Source of the DNA: Deinococcus gobiensis I-0
GTDB taxonomy: Bacteria > Deinococcota > Deinococci > Deinococcales > Deinococcaceae
NCBI RefSeq assembly: GCF_000252445.1
Contig: NC_017790.1
Span: 2,276,501 to 2,340,500, forward strand
DNA: 64,000 bases
Reading direction: 5' to 3'
The notes beneath the pieces were generated by a model. That model saw only the letters and a program-made list of their open reading frames with translations. It had not been told where the DNA came from and ran no database searches. The position numbers were made by a program, and so were the translations under genes. Each line of letters opens with the position of its first letter. The stretch's first letter is position 1. Of the stretch, positions 19,242-30,082 are shown one piece after another.

Positions 19242-19994
19242 TCAGCCCCAGCGCCGCCGGATACGCTCCCACTGGCGGTCACGGACCTGCGGGGGCGTGG
19301 CGGCGGGGTCGAGCAGGTCCTGCAACTCGCGCCGGCCCAGTTCGCGGTATTCGCCCACGTCGAGGTCGCCCAGCCACAGCCCGCCCACGCGGTAGCGCAG
19401 CAGCCGGGTCACGGGGTGGCCCACCGCTTCCAGCATCCGGCGCACCTGCCGCTTGCGGCCCTCGGTCAGCACGACGTGCGCGCCTCCCAGCGCGGCCGAG
19501 GCGTGGCTGGCCTGCGCCACGCCGTCGTCGAGTTTCACGCCCGTGACCAGGGCGTCCAGGGCCACCTCGTCGGGTTCGCCCTCGGTCCAGGCGCGGTAGG
19601 CCTTCTCGTGGCCGAAGCTCGGGTGGGTCAGCGTCTGGGTGAGGTCGCCGTCGGTCGTGAGGAGCAGCAGGCCCTCGGAATCGCGGTCGAGCCGCCCGAC
19701 CGGATGCAGCCCCGGCACGTCGGGCATGGCGTCCAGGACATTCTTGCGGCCGTACTCGTCGCGGGCGGTGGTCACGTAGCCGCGCGGCTTGTACAGGGCG
19801 AAGGTCACGGCCTCGACGCGCTGCGTCTCGATGAGCTGCCCGTCCAGGCGGATGTCGTCGGCCTCGGTGACACTCTGGCCCAGGGTCGCGGGCACACCGT
19901 TCACGCTCACGCGCCCGGCCTTGATGAGTTCTTCGGCAGCTCGGCGCGAGGCGACTCCGGCGCGCGCGAGGTGCTTGTGCAGGCGCTCGCTCAC
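19242..19994 (-). CDS. 23S rRNA/16S rRNA pseudouridine synthase, RluB/RsuA family
   Basis: 250 residues: N-terminal S4 RNA-binding domain (RLHKHLARAGVASRRAAEELIKAGRVSVNG) and the RsuA-type catalytic domain with GLHPVGRLDRDSEGLLLLTTDGDL, which holds the catalytic Asp (GRLDxxSEGL), plus the KTYRAWTEG-like strand and EGRKRQVRRMLEAVGHPV. It isomerises a specific uridine in rRNA; rluB, rluE or rsuA specificity cannot be fixed from this sequence. The GTG start overlaps the stop of the membrane-protein gene (GTGA, 19991-19994), so the two are co-translated. Confidence 0.88.
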   Translation of the reverse strand: MSERLHKHLARAGVASRRAAEELIKAGRVSVNGVPATLGQSVTEADDIRLDGQLIETQRVEAVTFALYKPRGYVTTARDEYGRKNVLDAMPDVPGLHPVGRLDRDSEGLLLLTTDGDLTQTLTHPSFGHEKAYRAWTEGEPDEVALDALVTGVKLDDGVAQASHASAALGGAHVVLTEGRKRQVRRMLEAVGHPVTRLLRYRVGGLWLGDLDVGEYRELGRRELQDLLDPAATPPQVRDRQWERIRRRWG

Positions 19995-20371
19995 GCGCGG
20001 CCTCCCTGACCCATACGGGGCGGCGCGGTGAGGGTGGCGGCGACGGCCAGCGCCGCCAGCACGGCGCACAGGCCCAGCAGCACGCTGCGCAGCGACGGCG
20101 CGAGCAGCGAGCCCTCGCGCAGGGTGGGGGGCAGCAGCGCGGCGACGCTCAGCAGGTTGCCGCCGACCAGCCCGCCCACCTTGACCGCGTCGGGCGCGAA
20201 GCTGGCGGCGAGCTGGTAGGCGCCCCAGGCCAGCAGCAGCCCCCCCGAGAAGCGCGCGAGCCACAGCGGCGAGACGCCGACCAGCGCGGCGACAGACGGA
20301 GGCAGGAAATACAGGAACAGGCCGGCCGGCATGAAGATCAGCGCGGTGAGCCAGAAGGAGGCGCGTAACAC
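19991..20371 (-). CDS. Small four-helix membrane protein, unknown
   Basis: 126 residues, mostly hydrophobic, with segments at about 5-25 (FWLTALIFMPAGLFLYFLPPSVAAL), 37-57, 66-80 and 90-112. I do not recognise a family. It starts with GTG, and TACACT ends 6 nt upstream, which suggests leaderless transcription. Its stop overlaps the pseudouridine synthase start, making a two-gene operon, but no functional link is evident. Confidence 0.65.
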   Translation of the reverse strand: MLRASFWLTALIFMPAGLFLYFLPPSVAALVGVSPLWLARFSGGLLLAWGAYQLAASFAPDAVKVGGLVGGNLLSVAALLPPTLREGSLLAPSLRSVLLGLCAVLAALAVAATLTAPPRMGQGGRA

Positions 20372-20447
20372 GCCCGCAGTGTAGAGACTGGCGGGGCGCG
20401 GCAGTGTGGGCCGGCCGCCGGGGCCGGGCTGCTAGCATCGGCCCGGT

Positions 20448-21407
20448 ATGCCGGTCATCGCCGTGGACAAACCCCTGAACCTCACCTCGCACGATGTGGT
20501 CGCCCGCGCGCGGCGGCTGCGCGGCACGAAGCGGGTGGGCCACACCGGCACCCTCGACCCGCTGGCGACCGGCGTGCTCGTGCTGTGCGTGGACGAGAGC
20601 ACGAAGGTCGTGCAGTTCATGGAGCGCGACCGCAAGGCCTACCTCGCCTGGATTTCGTTGGGCGCGGGCACCCCCACCCTCGACGCCGAGGGACCGGTGG
20701 AGGAGCGGGCCGACGTGCCCACACCCGACGAGGCCCAGGTCCGGAACGTGCTCGCGGGCTTCCTGGGGCCGCAGGAGCAGGTGCCCCCGCAGTACAGCGC
20801 CCTCCAGATCGGCGGGCAGCGGGCCTACGCGGTGGCGCGGGCCGGGGGGGCGCTCGACCTGCCCGCCCGCTCGGTCGAGATCCATTCGCTGGACCTGCTG
20901 GGGATCTTTCCCAGCGTGGGGGCGTCGCCGCAGCGCTTCTCCCCCACCCCGGCCGGCTGGGCGCCGGACCCGGCAGGCCGCGCCTTTTCCCTGCCCCCGG
21001 CGCTGGGCGACTTTCCGACGCTGCTCGTGCGGGCGGAGGTCGGCAGCGGCACCTACCTGCGCTCGCTGGCGCGCGACGTGGGGGCGGCGCTGGGCGTGCC
21101 CGCGCACCTGGGCGGGCTGGTGCGCACCCGCGCGGGCCGTTACGACCTCGCGGACACCGTGGCGCTCGACGACCTCGCCGGGGCGGCGGGCGTGGGCGAC
21201 CTCGCCGCGCTGGACTTCCCGGTCGTCGAGGCCGATGAACGGATGGCCCGCGAGCTGAGGCAGGGCAAGCGGCCCGCGCACCCGGTCGCCGGACGGCAGG
21301 TCGTGACCCTGCGCGGCGACCTCGTGGCGGTGGTGGACGGCGACGGCGAGCGGCTCAAGGTGGTGCGCGTCTGGGCCGAGCCGGACGCCGGGGCGCCGCA
21401 GGGCTGA
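20448..21407 (+). CDS. truB: tRNA pseudouridine(55) synthase
   Basis: A 319-residue enzyme making pseudouridine-55 in the T loop of tRNAs. The opening PVIAVDKPLNLTSHDVVARARRL, the catalytic motif GHTGTLDPLATGVLVLCV (catalytic Asp in TLDP) and QVPPQYSALQIGGQRAYAVARAG are diagnostic for TruB. A GSGTYLRSLARDVGAALG segment follows, then a C-terminal PUA-like region (RQGKRPAHPV...VVTLRGDLVAVVDGDG). TAGCAT lies 9 nt before the ATG. Confidence 0.94.
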   Translation: MPVIAVDKPLNLTSHDVVARARRLRGTKRVGHTGTLDPLATGVLVLCVDESTKVVQFMERDRKAYLAWISLGAGTPTLDAEGPVEERADVPTPDEAQVRNVLAGFLGPQEQVPPQYSALQIGGQRAYAVARAGGALDLPARSVEIHSLDLLGIFPSVGASPQRFSPTPAGWAPDPAGRAFSLPPALGDFPTLLVRAEVGSGTYLRSLARDVGAALGVPAHLGGLVRTRAGRYDLADTVALDDLAGAAGVGDLAALDFPVVEADERMARELRQGKRPAHPVAGRQVVTLRGDLVAVVDGDGERLKVVRVWAEPDAGAPQG

Positions 21408-21558
21408 ACCCGGTCCAGACCTCCGGCGAAGTCAGGCTTGCCCAGACCCGCGGGCCGGCACTGGGCAGCTACTCCCGGACGTGAGACCGAGCGCGGATAA
21501 GCCGCTGCCGTTACGCACACAAAAAGCACGGGCCGCCCCTGCCCCTGGGGTCACGGCA

Positions 21559-21585
21559 GACAGACCAGCTCTTTCCCGGTCTGTC
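21559..21585 (-). terminator. Hairpin downstream of the siderophore-binding protein gene
   Basis: GACAGACC (21559-21566) and GGTCTGTC (21578-21585) form an 8-bp stem with an 11-nt loop, 24 nt beyond the stop at 21609. It sits between two convergent genes; no U tract. Confidence 0.5.
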
Positions 21586-21608
21586 CACGGGGCCAACGGC
21601 CGTCCGGC

Positions 21609-22547
21609 TCAGTTGCGGGTCATCTCGCGCAGGAGCTGGCGCTCGATGAGCTGGGCGGCGATGGGGCCGCGGATGCGCCTGAACAGGTGGTAGTCGAAGA
21701 AGTACACCTGCCCGGCGCGGGTGGCCCGCAGGCGGCTGGTCAGGGCGCCGGCATTCCAGTCGGCACGGGCGCGCGCGGGCGTGTTGGTGCCCGAGGCCAA
21801 CACGATCACGGCGTCGGGATCGAGCGCCGTCAGACCCTCGACACTGACCACGGCGTCGCGCTTGTCCCCGTCCACGACCCCCAGGCCCAGGTCGGTCAGG
21901 AGGCCGCCGGTCCAGTCGTTGTGGTCACTGATGTTGAAGGTGTTCTTGCCCTCGCCGCCGCCCGTCCAGACCACCAGCACCTTCTGGTTACGGAACCGGG
22001 GGGCCAGCACGGCGCGCGTGGCCTGCACGCCCTTGGTGTAGGTCGCCAGGGCGGCCGTCGCCGCCGCCTCGCGGTCCAGCGCGCGGGCCAGCAGCGGCAG
22101 GGTCTTCTGCCACTCGCTCCGGTCGATGCCCTTGAACAGCAGGGTCGGGGCGACGCGGCTCAGCTGCGGGTAGACCTGCGCGGCGTAGTCCTCGCCCACG
22201 ATCAGGTCGGGCTTCAGGGACGTCAGGATTTCCAGGTTGGGGTTGAAACGGTCCCCGACGTTGACCGGGCTGGAGGTCACGCGGCTGCCCAGGTTGCGGA
22301 TGTCGCGGATGGGCGACCCGAAGGCCGGGGTCTTGATGAAGGTGGACGCCTCGCCGTAGCCGACCGGCTGCACGCCCAGCGACAGCAGCAGGTCCAGGGC
22401 GTGCGGCCCGAGCGCCACGACGCGCAGCGGCTTTTTCGGAACGGTCGTGCTGCCGGCGCTGTGGGAGACGGTGACGGGATAGGTGATGGCGGCCGAGGCC
22501 GTGCCCAGGGCAACGGCGGCCAGCAGGCTGAACAGACGGGTACGCAT
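21609..22547 (-). CDS. Iron-siderophore (FecB/FepB-like) ABC transporter substrate-binding protein
   Basis: A 312-residue exported binding protein with signal peptide MRTRLFSLLAAVALGTASA and the two-lobed helical-backbone fold of class III periplasmic binding proteins. Markers are KPLRVVALGPHALDLLLSLGVQPVG, LKPDLIVGEDYAAQVYPQLSRVAPTL and the long central helix (WQKTLPLLARALDREAAATAALATY). These bind ferric siderophores or haem for import. No permease or ATPase gene adjoins it, so it is an orphan. AAGGAG precedes the ATG by 7 nt, and a perfect dyad lies upstream. Confidence 0.85.
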   Translation of the reverse strand: MRTRLFSLLAAVALGTASAAITYPVTVSHSAGSTTVPKKPLRVVALGPHALDLLLSLGVQPVGYGEASTFIKTPAFGSPIRDIRNLGSRVTSSPVNVGDRFNPNLEILTSLKPDLIVGEDYAAQVYPQLSRVAPTLLFKGIDRSEWQKTLPLLARALDREAAATAALATYTKGVQATRAVLAPRFRNQKVLVVWTGGGEGKNTFNISDHNDWTGGLLTDLGLGVVDGDKRDAVVSVEGLTALDPDAVIVLASGTNTPARARADWNAGALTSRLRATRAGQVYFFDYHLFRRIRGPIAAQLIERQLLREMTRN

Positions 22548-22613
22548 CAGGAGACTCCTTGGCCTGGACTGGCCCGGTGCCGGGGCCAGGGCGGCCGGAA
22601 GTCTCCCACGCCA

Positions 22614-22638
22614 TAATCCGAGTAGTCAACTCGGATTA
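22614..22638. promoter_or_regulatory. Perfect 10-5-10 palindrome upstream of the siderophore-binding protein gene
   Basis: TAATCCGAGT-AGTCA-ACTCGGATTA is a perfect inverted repeat between the gatA stop and the binding-protein start. It embeds TTGACT on the minus strand (a possible -35), but no well-placed -10 was found. It is AT-rich at the arm ends and lacks a U tract, so an operator is more likely than a terminator. An iron-responsive repressor is the natural candidate, by inference from the gene served. Confidence 0.6.
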
Positions 22639-22695
22639 GGCCGGTTTGTCCGGGTGGGCGGTTTCCCGGCCTCCCACCCATGCGCCCGGCGGCGT

Positions 22696-24156
<1,461 letters not shown>

Positions 24157-24219
24157 ACCGCGCCAGTGTAGCGGCGCGGGCCGGAGGCGCGGCGCGGCTC
24201 CCCCAGACCGCCCCCCGGC

Positions 24220-24978
24220 CTACAGCGGCTTGACGAGCACGCTCGTGCCCGCGCGCAGCCCGGTGCGCATGAGCAGTTCCGTGGCGACCTGCAACTGGTG
24301 GCCCAGGTCCGGGGCGACGCGCAGCTCGAAGGTGTAGGTCTGGCCGGCCTCGTCGCGGACGGCGAGCTGCGTGGGGGGCCGCCCCAGGTCGCCCGCCCAG
24401 CGCCGCACGATGGCGCTGTCCACCACCACCACCCCGCGCACCCCCTGCGCCAGCGTGACCGTCAGGCGGGCGGTGCGCGACTTGCGGGGCTTGAGCAGGC
24501 CCAGGCGGTCGAGGCGCGAGATCAGGCGGCGGGCCTCGGGGTCGCGGGCCACCTCGGCCAGCGGCTGCTGGGCTTCGATGCGCTCCAGAATGCGCCGCTC
24601 GGCCACCGTCCAGCTCATCTGGTCCAGGCGCTCGGCGGCCAGCTTGCCAGGGCCGTCGAAGGGGAGCGGCTGCTCGGGCAGGGCGGCCAGCGCCTCCAGC
24701 GCGACCTCGTCCATGCTGGCGTCCAGGGTGGGGGCGGCGGCGCGGCGGCCCTCGTCGAAATGGAACTGGCCGCGCGGGTCGGCGAGCAGCGCCGCGAGGG
24801 CGAGGTTGCCCCGGCGCGCGCCCATCTTCAGCTCGCGCACCCGGCCGCCCTCCAGGGCGCACTCGAAGGTCTCGGCGTCGCGCGTGACCGACAGCACTCC
24901 CGTCTTGCCTCCCGCCGCGAGCAGTTGAAGCAGTTCCAGAAAGTTGAAGTGATCGAGGTTCAGGGTGGTGTTGGGCAT
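24220..24978 (-). CDS. DUF4388 domain protein
   Basis: A 252-residue cytoplasmic protein opening with a DUF4388 (PATAN-like) module: LNLDHFNFLELLQLLAAGGKTGVLSVTRDAETFECALEGGRVRELKMG, about residues 4-100. This domain is common in Deinococcus-Thermus and myxobacteria beside two-component or motility systems. The middle part resembles a winged helix (ILERIEAQQPLAEVARDPEARRLISRLDRLGLL), and the C-terminus is a beta-rich domain. I start at the ATG at 24978, six nt after GGAG. A regulatory role is inferred only. Confidence 0.7.
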   Translation of the reverse strand: MPNTTLNLDHFNFLELLQLLAAGGKTGVLSVTRDAETFECALEGGRVRELKMGARRGNLALAALLADPRGQFHFDEGRRAAAPTLDASMDEVALEALAALPEQPLPFDGPGKLAAERLDQMSWTVAERRILERIEAQQPLAEVARDPEARRLISRLDRLGLLKPRKSRTARLTVTLAQGVRGVVVVDSAIVRRWAGDLGRPPTQLAVRDEAGQTYTFELRVAPDLGHQLQVATELLMRTGLRAGTSVLVKPL

Positions 24979-25125
24979 GGATATCTCCGGGACCGGGACC
25001 GGTCGCCTGGTCGCGCACAGTCTGCTCATGGACGGGGCCGGGGCGCAAGACCCGGTGGACACCCCCCCTCCACGCAGCCTTCAGGGGGCGCCCAGCTGAC
25101 CGGCGGCCGGCCGGGGGGCCGGGCC

Positions 25126-25658
<533 letters not shown>

Positions 25659-25662
<4 letters not shown>

Positions 25663-26288
25663 GGGGCCGTTTCCAGGGCCAGGCCCACGCCCGCCAGGAC
25701 GGCCCGGACCTGCTCCGGCGGCAGCGCCCCGGCCCGCAGTATCCGCGCGGGCTCGCCCGGCCGGACGGGCAGCGCGACCACCGTGCTGGCGAGGCCCTGC
25801 GGATCAGGCGCCTCCTCCGTGTCCTGACCCAGCAGCAGGTCGGCCAGAGCGTAGCGGGCGGCCTCGCGGCGGGTCAGTGCGGCCGGAAGGCCTGCCGGAT
25901 TGAGGCTGGTGGTCGCCAGCGGCCCGGCGGCGAGCAGCAGCGCGCGCGCCAGGGGATGATCGGGAACGCGCAGCCCCACCTGCCCCCCCGGCGCGAGGTC
26001 GGGAGGGCAGGCGGGCTGCGCGGCCGTCACGACCGTCAGCGGACCCGGCCACAGGTCCGAGAGCGCCGTCAGGGCCGCCGAGGGCCGGGCCCAGGCGAGG
26101 GCGGTCGGCGCGTCGGGGCAGGACACCTGCACCGGCTTGCCCGGCTCGCGGCCCTTGCGGCGGTGCAGCTCGGCGGCGTGTCCGGGCCGGGCGGCCAGCC
26201 CCCAGACGGCTTCGGTGGGATAGCCCACCACGCCGCCCGCCGCGAGAACCTCCGCCGCCCGTGCCATCTGCGTCCGCTGTTCCGTCAC
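25659..26288 (-). CDS. Sua5/YciO/YrdC/YwlC L-threonylcarbamoyladenylate synthase-like protein
   Basis: A 209-residue YrdC-fold protein: MARAAEVLAAGGVVGYPTEAVWGLAA contains the conserved PTET/PTEAVWGL strand, RRKGREPGKPVQV the KxR-K nucleotide site, and LRVPDHPLARALLLAAGPLATTSLNPAG the C-terminal face. These make threonylcarbamoyl-AMP for tRNA t6A37. The length is the TsaC type without a Sua5 domain. I start at the GTG at 26288, downstream of AAAGG/AGGC; the in-frame ATG nine codons upstream is less likely. It is coupled to scpB. Confidence 0.85.
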
Positions 26289-26356
26289 ATTCGCCTGCCT
26301 TTCTCCACGCCGCACCTGTAAGAAGCGCGTGAACGTGGCGAAACTATACTCGCCCC

Positions 26357-27577
<1,221 letters not shown>

Positions 27578-27595
27578 AGGTTGTCGATTGCCATT

Positions 27596-27719
27596 TAGAA
27601 TGAGCATTCCAGCCAACTAACTGAGCACTAGAAATCACCTAATACAGCTTGAAAAGGAATCCCCGCCATCTAGAAGGGCGGGGATTCCTCTATGAAGATT
27701 CTAACAACTGCTCATTCTA
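27596..27719. repeat. 124-bp element with 11-bp terminal inverted repeats and central hairpin
   Basis: TAGAATGAGCA (27596-27606) and its exact reverse complement (27709-27719) bracket an AT-rich segment with a central stem (27655-27689). There is no coding capacity. The layout resembles a small palindromic or MITE-type repeat; no flanking duplication was seen. Confidence 0.4.
27655..27689. terminator. Hairpin terminator after pilC
   Basis: AGGAATCCCCGCC (27655-27667) pairs perfectly with GGCGGGGATTCCT (27677-27689), 9-nt loop. On the minus strand a TTTT follows; on the + strand the stem ends in CTCTATG, so it is clearest as a bidirectional barrier between pilC and the insertion sequences. 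Confidence 0.65.
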
Positions 27720-27722
27720 TGT

Positions 27723-27731
27723 GTCCATGAG
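27723..27731. repeat. Left target-site duplication of the first IS
   Basis: GTCCATGAG directly precedes the left inverted repeat and is repeated exactly at 28860-28868 after the right one: a 9-bp target duplication. Confidence 0.9.
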
Positions 27732-28859
27732 CTGACTACTCTTCAAAACGCCTGGGGGAGAACGAAAGTCGGCTCCAATAGGGTGTTTCTGCGATGAAAA
27801 CCCCCAAGAGCCAACACCCTCACGATACCTTGCAGACCGCCCTGCGGTCTGCTTCTCCTCTGGACGCCCGCCGTCTGGTCGTGTTCACCGCGCTGATCCT
27901 CGCGGTCATTCAGGCCCGTACCGTCGTGCTCTACACCCTGAAGAATCATGTCCTGCTGGACGGCTCAGCATCAACGCGATACCAACGTCTGCTCCGCTTC
28001 GTGCAGTTCACCATTCCAGACCCGTTGTTCGCTTGCTTCGCGCTGTCCTTTCTTCCACAGGGCCCGCTCGACCTGATCCTCGACCGCACCAACTGGAAGC
28101 TGGGTCGACAGGACATCAATATCCTGCTGTCTGCTGTGTGGAATGGGTTCAGTCTGCCCTTGATGTGGCCCTTGCTGCCACATGGAGGGGCAAGCGATCA
28201 ACGGACTCGTGAAGCGCTTGTGGAGCGCTTGCTCCTGGCCTGTCCGACTCGACCAGTACAGGCCTTGCTGGCCAATCGAGAATTCATCGGTGAGCACTGG
28301 TTCAAATTCCTCCACCAACACAGCATTGCGCCATGTATCCGTCTGCCTGCACGCGCGACCGTTGGGGGACATGGCCTGCCCGTGTGGGCCGTGTTCAAGA
28401 AGTTACGTCCCGGAGAGGTGCGCGTCTGGCGCGGCCAGACGCTGATCTATGGTGTTCGCCTTCGGGTGGCGGCCACGAAGAATGCCTCAGGTGAAACCTT
28501 GTTTCTCGCCTACCGGGGCCATGTCGGACCCAGTTTGGACCGGTATGCCCAGCGCTGGCAGACCGCAAATCTGCACGCCGCCCTGAAAACCAGAGGTTTC
28601 AACTCGGAGGATACGGGGTTGACCCGTGCAGAACGGTTCTCCACCCTGCTCACGGTCGTGAGTGTGGCATTCATCTGGGCATGCGTGACTGGCGAGCTGC
28701 TGGCCACCCGCACCATCATCAACGTCAAAAAGCACGGACACCGTGCGGTGTCCGTGTTCCGACTCGGCCTCGACCATCTTCAAGACCTGCTTCTGCACCC
28801 CTCTCGCTCGTCCTGGCGCACCCTGGCCACATTCATGCCGCGTTTTGAAGGGTAGTCAG
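27732..28859 (+). mobile_element. IS4-type insertion sequence (first copy, catalytically degenerate)
   Basis: 1128 bp bounded by near-perfect 20-bp inverted repeats, CTGACTACTCTTCAAAACGC at 27732-27751 and its complement at 28840-28859 with one mismatch. They are flanked by the direct duplication GTCCATGAG. A single transposase gene fills the element. The intact target duplication shows it arrived here by transposition, even though its present transposase lacks two catalytic residues. Its right duplication touches the left end of the next IS. Confidence 0.9.
27794..28855 (+). CDS. IS4-family transposase with two catalytic residues replaced
   Basis: A full-length 353-residue IS4-type DDE transposase (RNase H fold). 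The first Asp is present (LILDRTNWKLG, D97). The second should be in ADREF but reads ANREFIG (N161, codon AAT at 28274-28276). The third should be the Glu of the Y-x2-R-x3-E-x6-K signature but reads RYAQRWQTANLHAALK (A258, codon GCA at 28565-28567). Each change needs one base substitution. The protein should bind DNA but not cut it. The reading frame is otherwise uninterrupted. The neighbouring IS transposase keeps all three acids. Confidence 0.88.
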   Translation: MKTPKSQHPHDTLQTALRSASPLDARRLVVFTALILAVIQARTVVLYTLKNHVLLDGSASTRYQRLLRFVQFTIPDPLFACFALSFLPQGPLDLILDRTNWKLGRQDINILLSAVWNGFSLPLMWPLLPHGGASDQRTREALVERLLLACPTRPVQALLANREFIGEHWFKFLHQHSIAPCIRLPARATVGGHGLPVWAVFKKLRPGEVRVWRGQTLIYGVRLRVAATKNASGETLFLAYRGHVGPSLDRYAQRWQTANLHAALKTRGFNSEDTGLTRAERFSTLLTVVSVAFIWACVTGELLATRTIINVKKHGHRAVSVFRLGLDHLQDLLLHPSRSSWRTLATFMPRFEG

Positions 28860-28868
28860 GTCCATGAG
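28860..28868. repeat. Right target-site duplication of the first IS
   Basis: GTCCATGAG, identical to 27723-27731. The next base, 28869, is the first base of the second IS, so the insertion point was the junction of that element with its flank. Confidence 0.9.
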
Positions 28869-30005
28869 CTCAGTACCCGACACTTTCCCGGGGGGCTTGA
28901 GAAAGTTCGGCTGAGTCGCGAGAACAGAACGCGTCTCCCGATGTCCTGGCCAAGCTGACCCGCTACTTCACCGTGCACTTCCCAGAGTTCCGCAAGAACC
29001 AGGTCGAGTTGCTTTCCCTCATGGTGCTTGCGTTCCTTGGGGGCAAGGACATCCGGCATGCCGAACTCGCCGCGCGCTTCCGGGGAAGCGCGCACAACGC
29101 CTCCGTCATCCGCCGTGTGGAACGCTTTTTCGACCGGCATCCCATCCAGCCAGCCGACGTCGCCCGGGTCGTTCTGACGCTCCTTCCCTCCGCACAACCA
29201 CGCGAATTCATCCTCGACCGGACAAATTGGAAATACGGGCAGACCGATGTCAACGTCCTGCTCCTGGCCGTCATCTGGCGGGGCGGCGCGATCCCCCTCC
29301 TCTTCCTCTACGAGCTGCTGCCCCATGGGGGCGGCAGCCATACGGAGATCCGGCACACCCTCATGGACGATGCCCTCTGCCTGCTCTGCGCAGCGGAGAT
29401 TCGGGTTCTGTACGCCGACCGTGAATTCGTCGGCTATAACTGGATTCAAGGAATGGCCCATCGTGGAATTCCTATCTGCGTGCACCTGTGGAGCGACACG
29501 TTGATGGACGCTTGGACGGCGAAGGACTGGCTGAGTCGCTTGCAGACCGGCACAGCCGGTCTGCAGGTCGAGTACACGCTGGTGTATGGGCAACTGATGA
29601 ACGTGGTCCTGACGCACACGCGAGACGGAGAGGCCCTGGTCATTGCCAGTAACGCCAGAGCGGTAACGACCATCCAGACGCGATATCGCCGGAGGTTCCT
29701 GATCGAATGTCTCTTCCGAGCGCTCAAAACTAAGGGCTTCCAACTGGAGGCAACCCACATGACGCTCCACGATCACGTGGAGCGCCTGCTGTGCTTGTTG
29801 ACGCTGACCTACACGTGGTGTGTGCTGGTCAGGGTCACATTGGACCGCCCGAAAAAGGCACATGGGCGCCGGGCGTGGAGCGTGGTGAAGATGGGCTTGC
29901 GGGAACTGGTCCGGGCGTTCAGCCGAGAGTCGACTCGCCTGTGTGACTTGATCGACCTGTTACTGCCGTCCCAGACGAACCACCCAGAAAGTGTCGGGTA
30001 CTGAG
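28869..30005 (+). mobile_element. IS4-type insertion sequence (second copy)
   Basis: 1137 bp bounded by perfect 19-bp inverted repeats, CTCAGTACCCGACACTTTC at 28869-28887 and its complement at 29987-30005. The terminal repeats differ completely from those of the first IS, so these are two different elements. No target duplication is recognisable (left flank GTCCATGAG, right flank CGATTTACC), consistent with an older insertion or a rearranged end. Confidence 0.85.
28973..30004 (+). CDS. IS4-family transposase, intact catalytic triad
   Basis: A 343-residue DDE transposase. D82 (FILDRTNWKYG), D149 (YADREFVG) and E245 within the YREK signature (RYRRRFLIECLFRALK: Y238, R241, E245, K252) are all present. 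The N-terminus includes FPEFRKNQVELLSLMVLAFL and a helical DNA-binding region. I start at GTG 28973. The frame stays open upstream to 28901 without ATG, GTG or TTG, and the only nearby ATG (28941) is out of frame, so the true N-terminus may be longer or shifted. It ends inside the right inverted repeat. Confidence 0.85.
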   Translation: MHFPEFRKNQVELLSLMVLAFLGGKDIRHAELAARFRGSAHNASVIRRVERFFDRHPIQPADVARVVLTLLPSAQPREFILDRTNWKYGQTDVNVLLLAVIWRGGAIPLLFLYELLPHGGGSHTEIRHTLMDDALCLLCAAEIRVLYADREFVGYNWIQGMAHRGIPICVHLWSDTLMDAWTAKDWLSRLQTGTAGLQVEYTLVYGQLMNVVLTHTRDGEALVIASNARAVTTIQTRYRRRFLIECLFRALKTKGFQLEATHMTLHDHVERLLCLLTLTYTWCVLVRVTLDRPKKAHGRRAWSVVKMGLRELVRAFSRESTRLCDLIDLLLPSQTNHPESVGY

Positions 30006-30014
30006 CGATTTACC

Positions 30015-30035
30015 ACGCCCTTCGGGGCGTTTTTT
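30015..30035 (+). terminator. Rho-independent terminator right of the IS pair
   Basis: ACGCCC-TTCG-GGGCGT followed by TTTTTA: a compact UUCG tetraloop stem at 30015-30030 with a U run to 30035. It ends transcripts leaving the IS and insulates the gene starting at 30083. Confidence 0.85.
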
Positions 30036-30082
30036 ATCCCGCGGCGGCGTGGCAAGAGCCCGGTCACCCTATACTCCCCGGC

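Noticed and set aside
21608..22547. A complete siderophore ABC operon
   Set aside because: Only the binding protein is present; neither neighbour is a FecCD permease or a FecE-type ATPase.
28868..30006. Target-site duplication for the second IS
   Set aside because: Left flank GTCCATGAG and right flank CGATTTACC do not match at 8-12 bp, so none is claimed.
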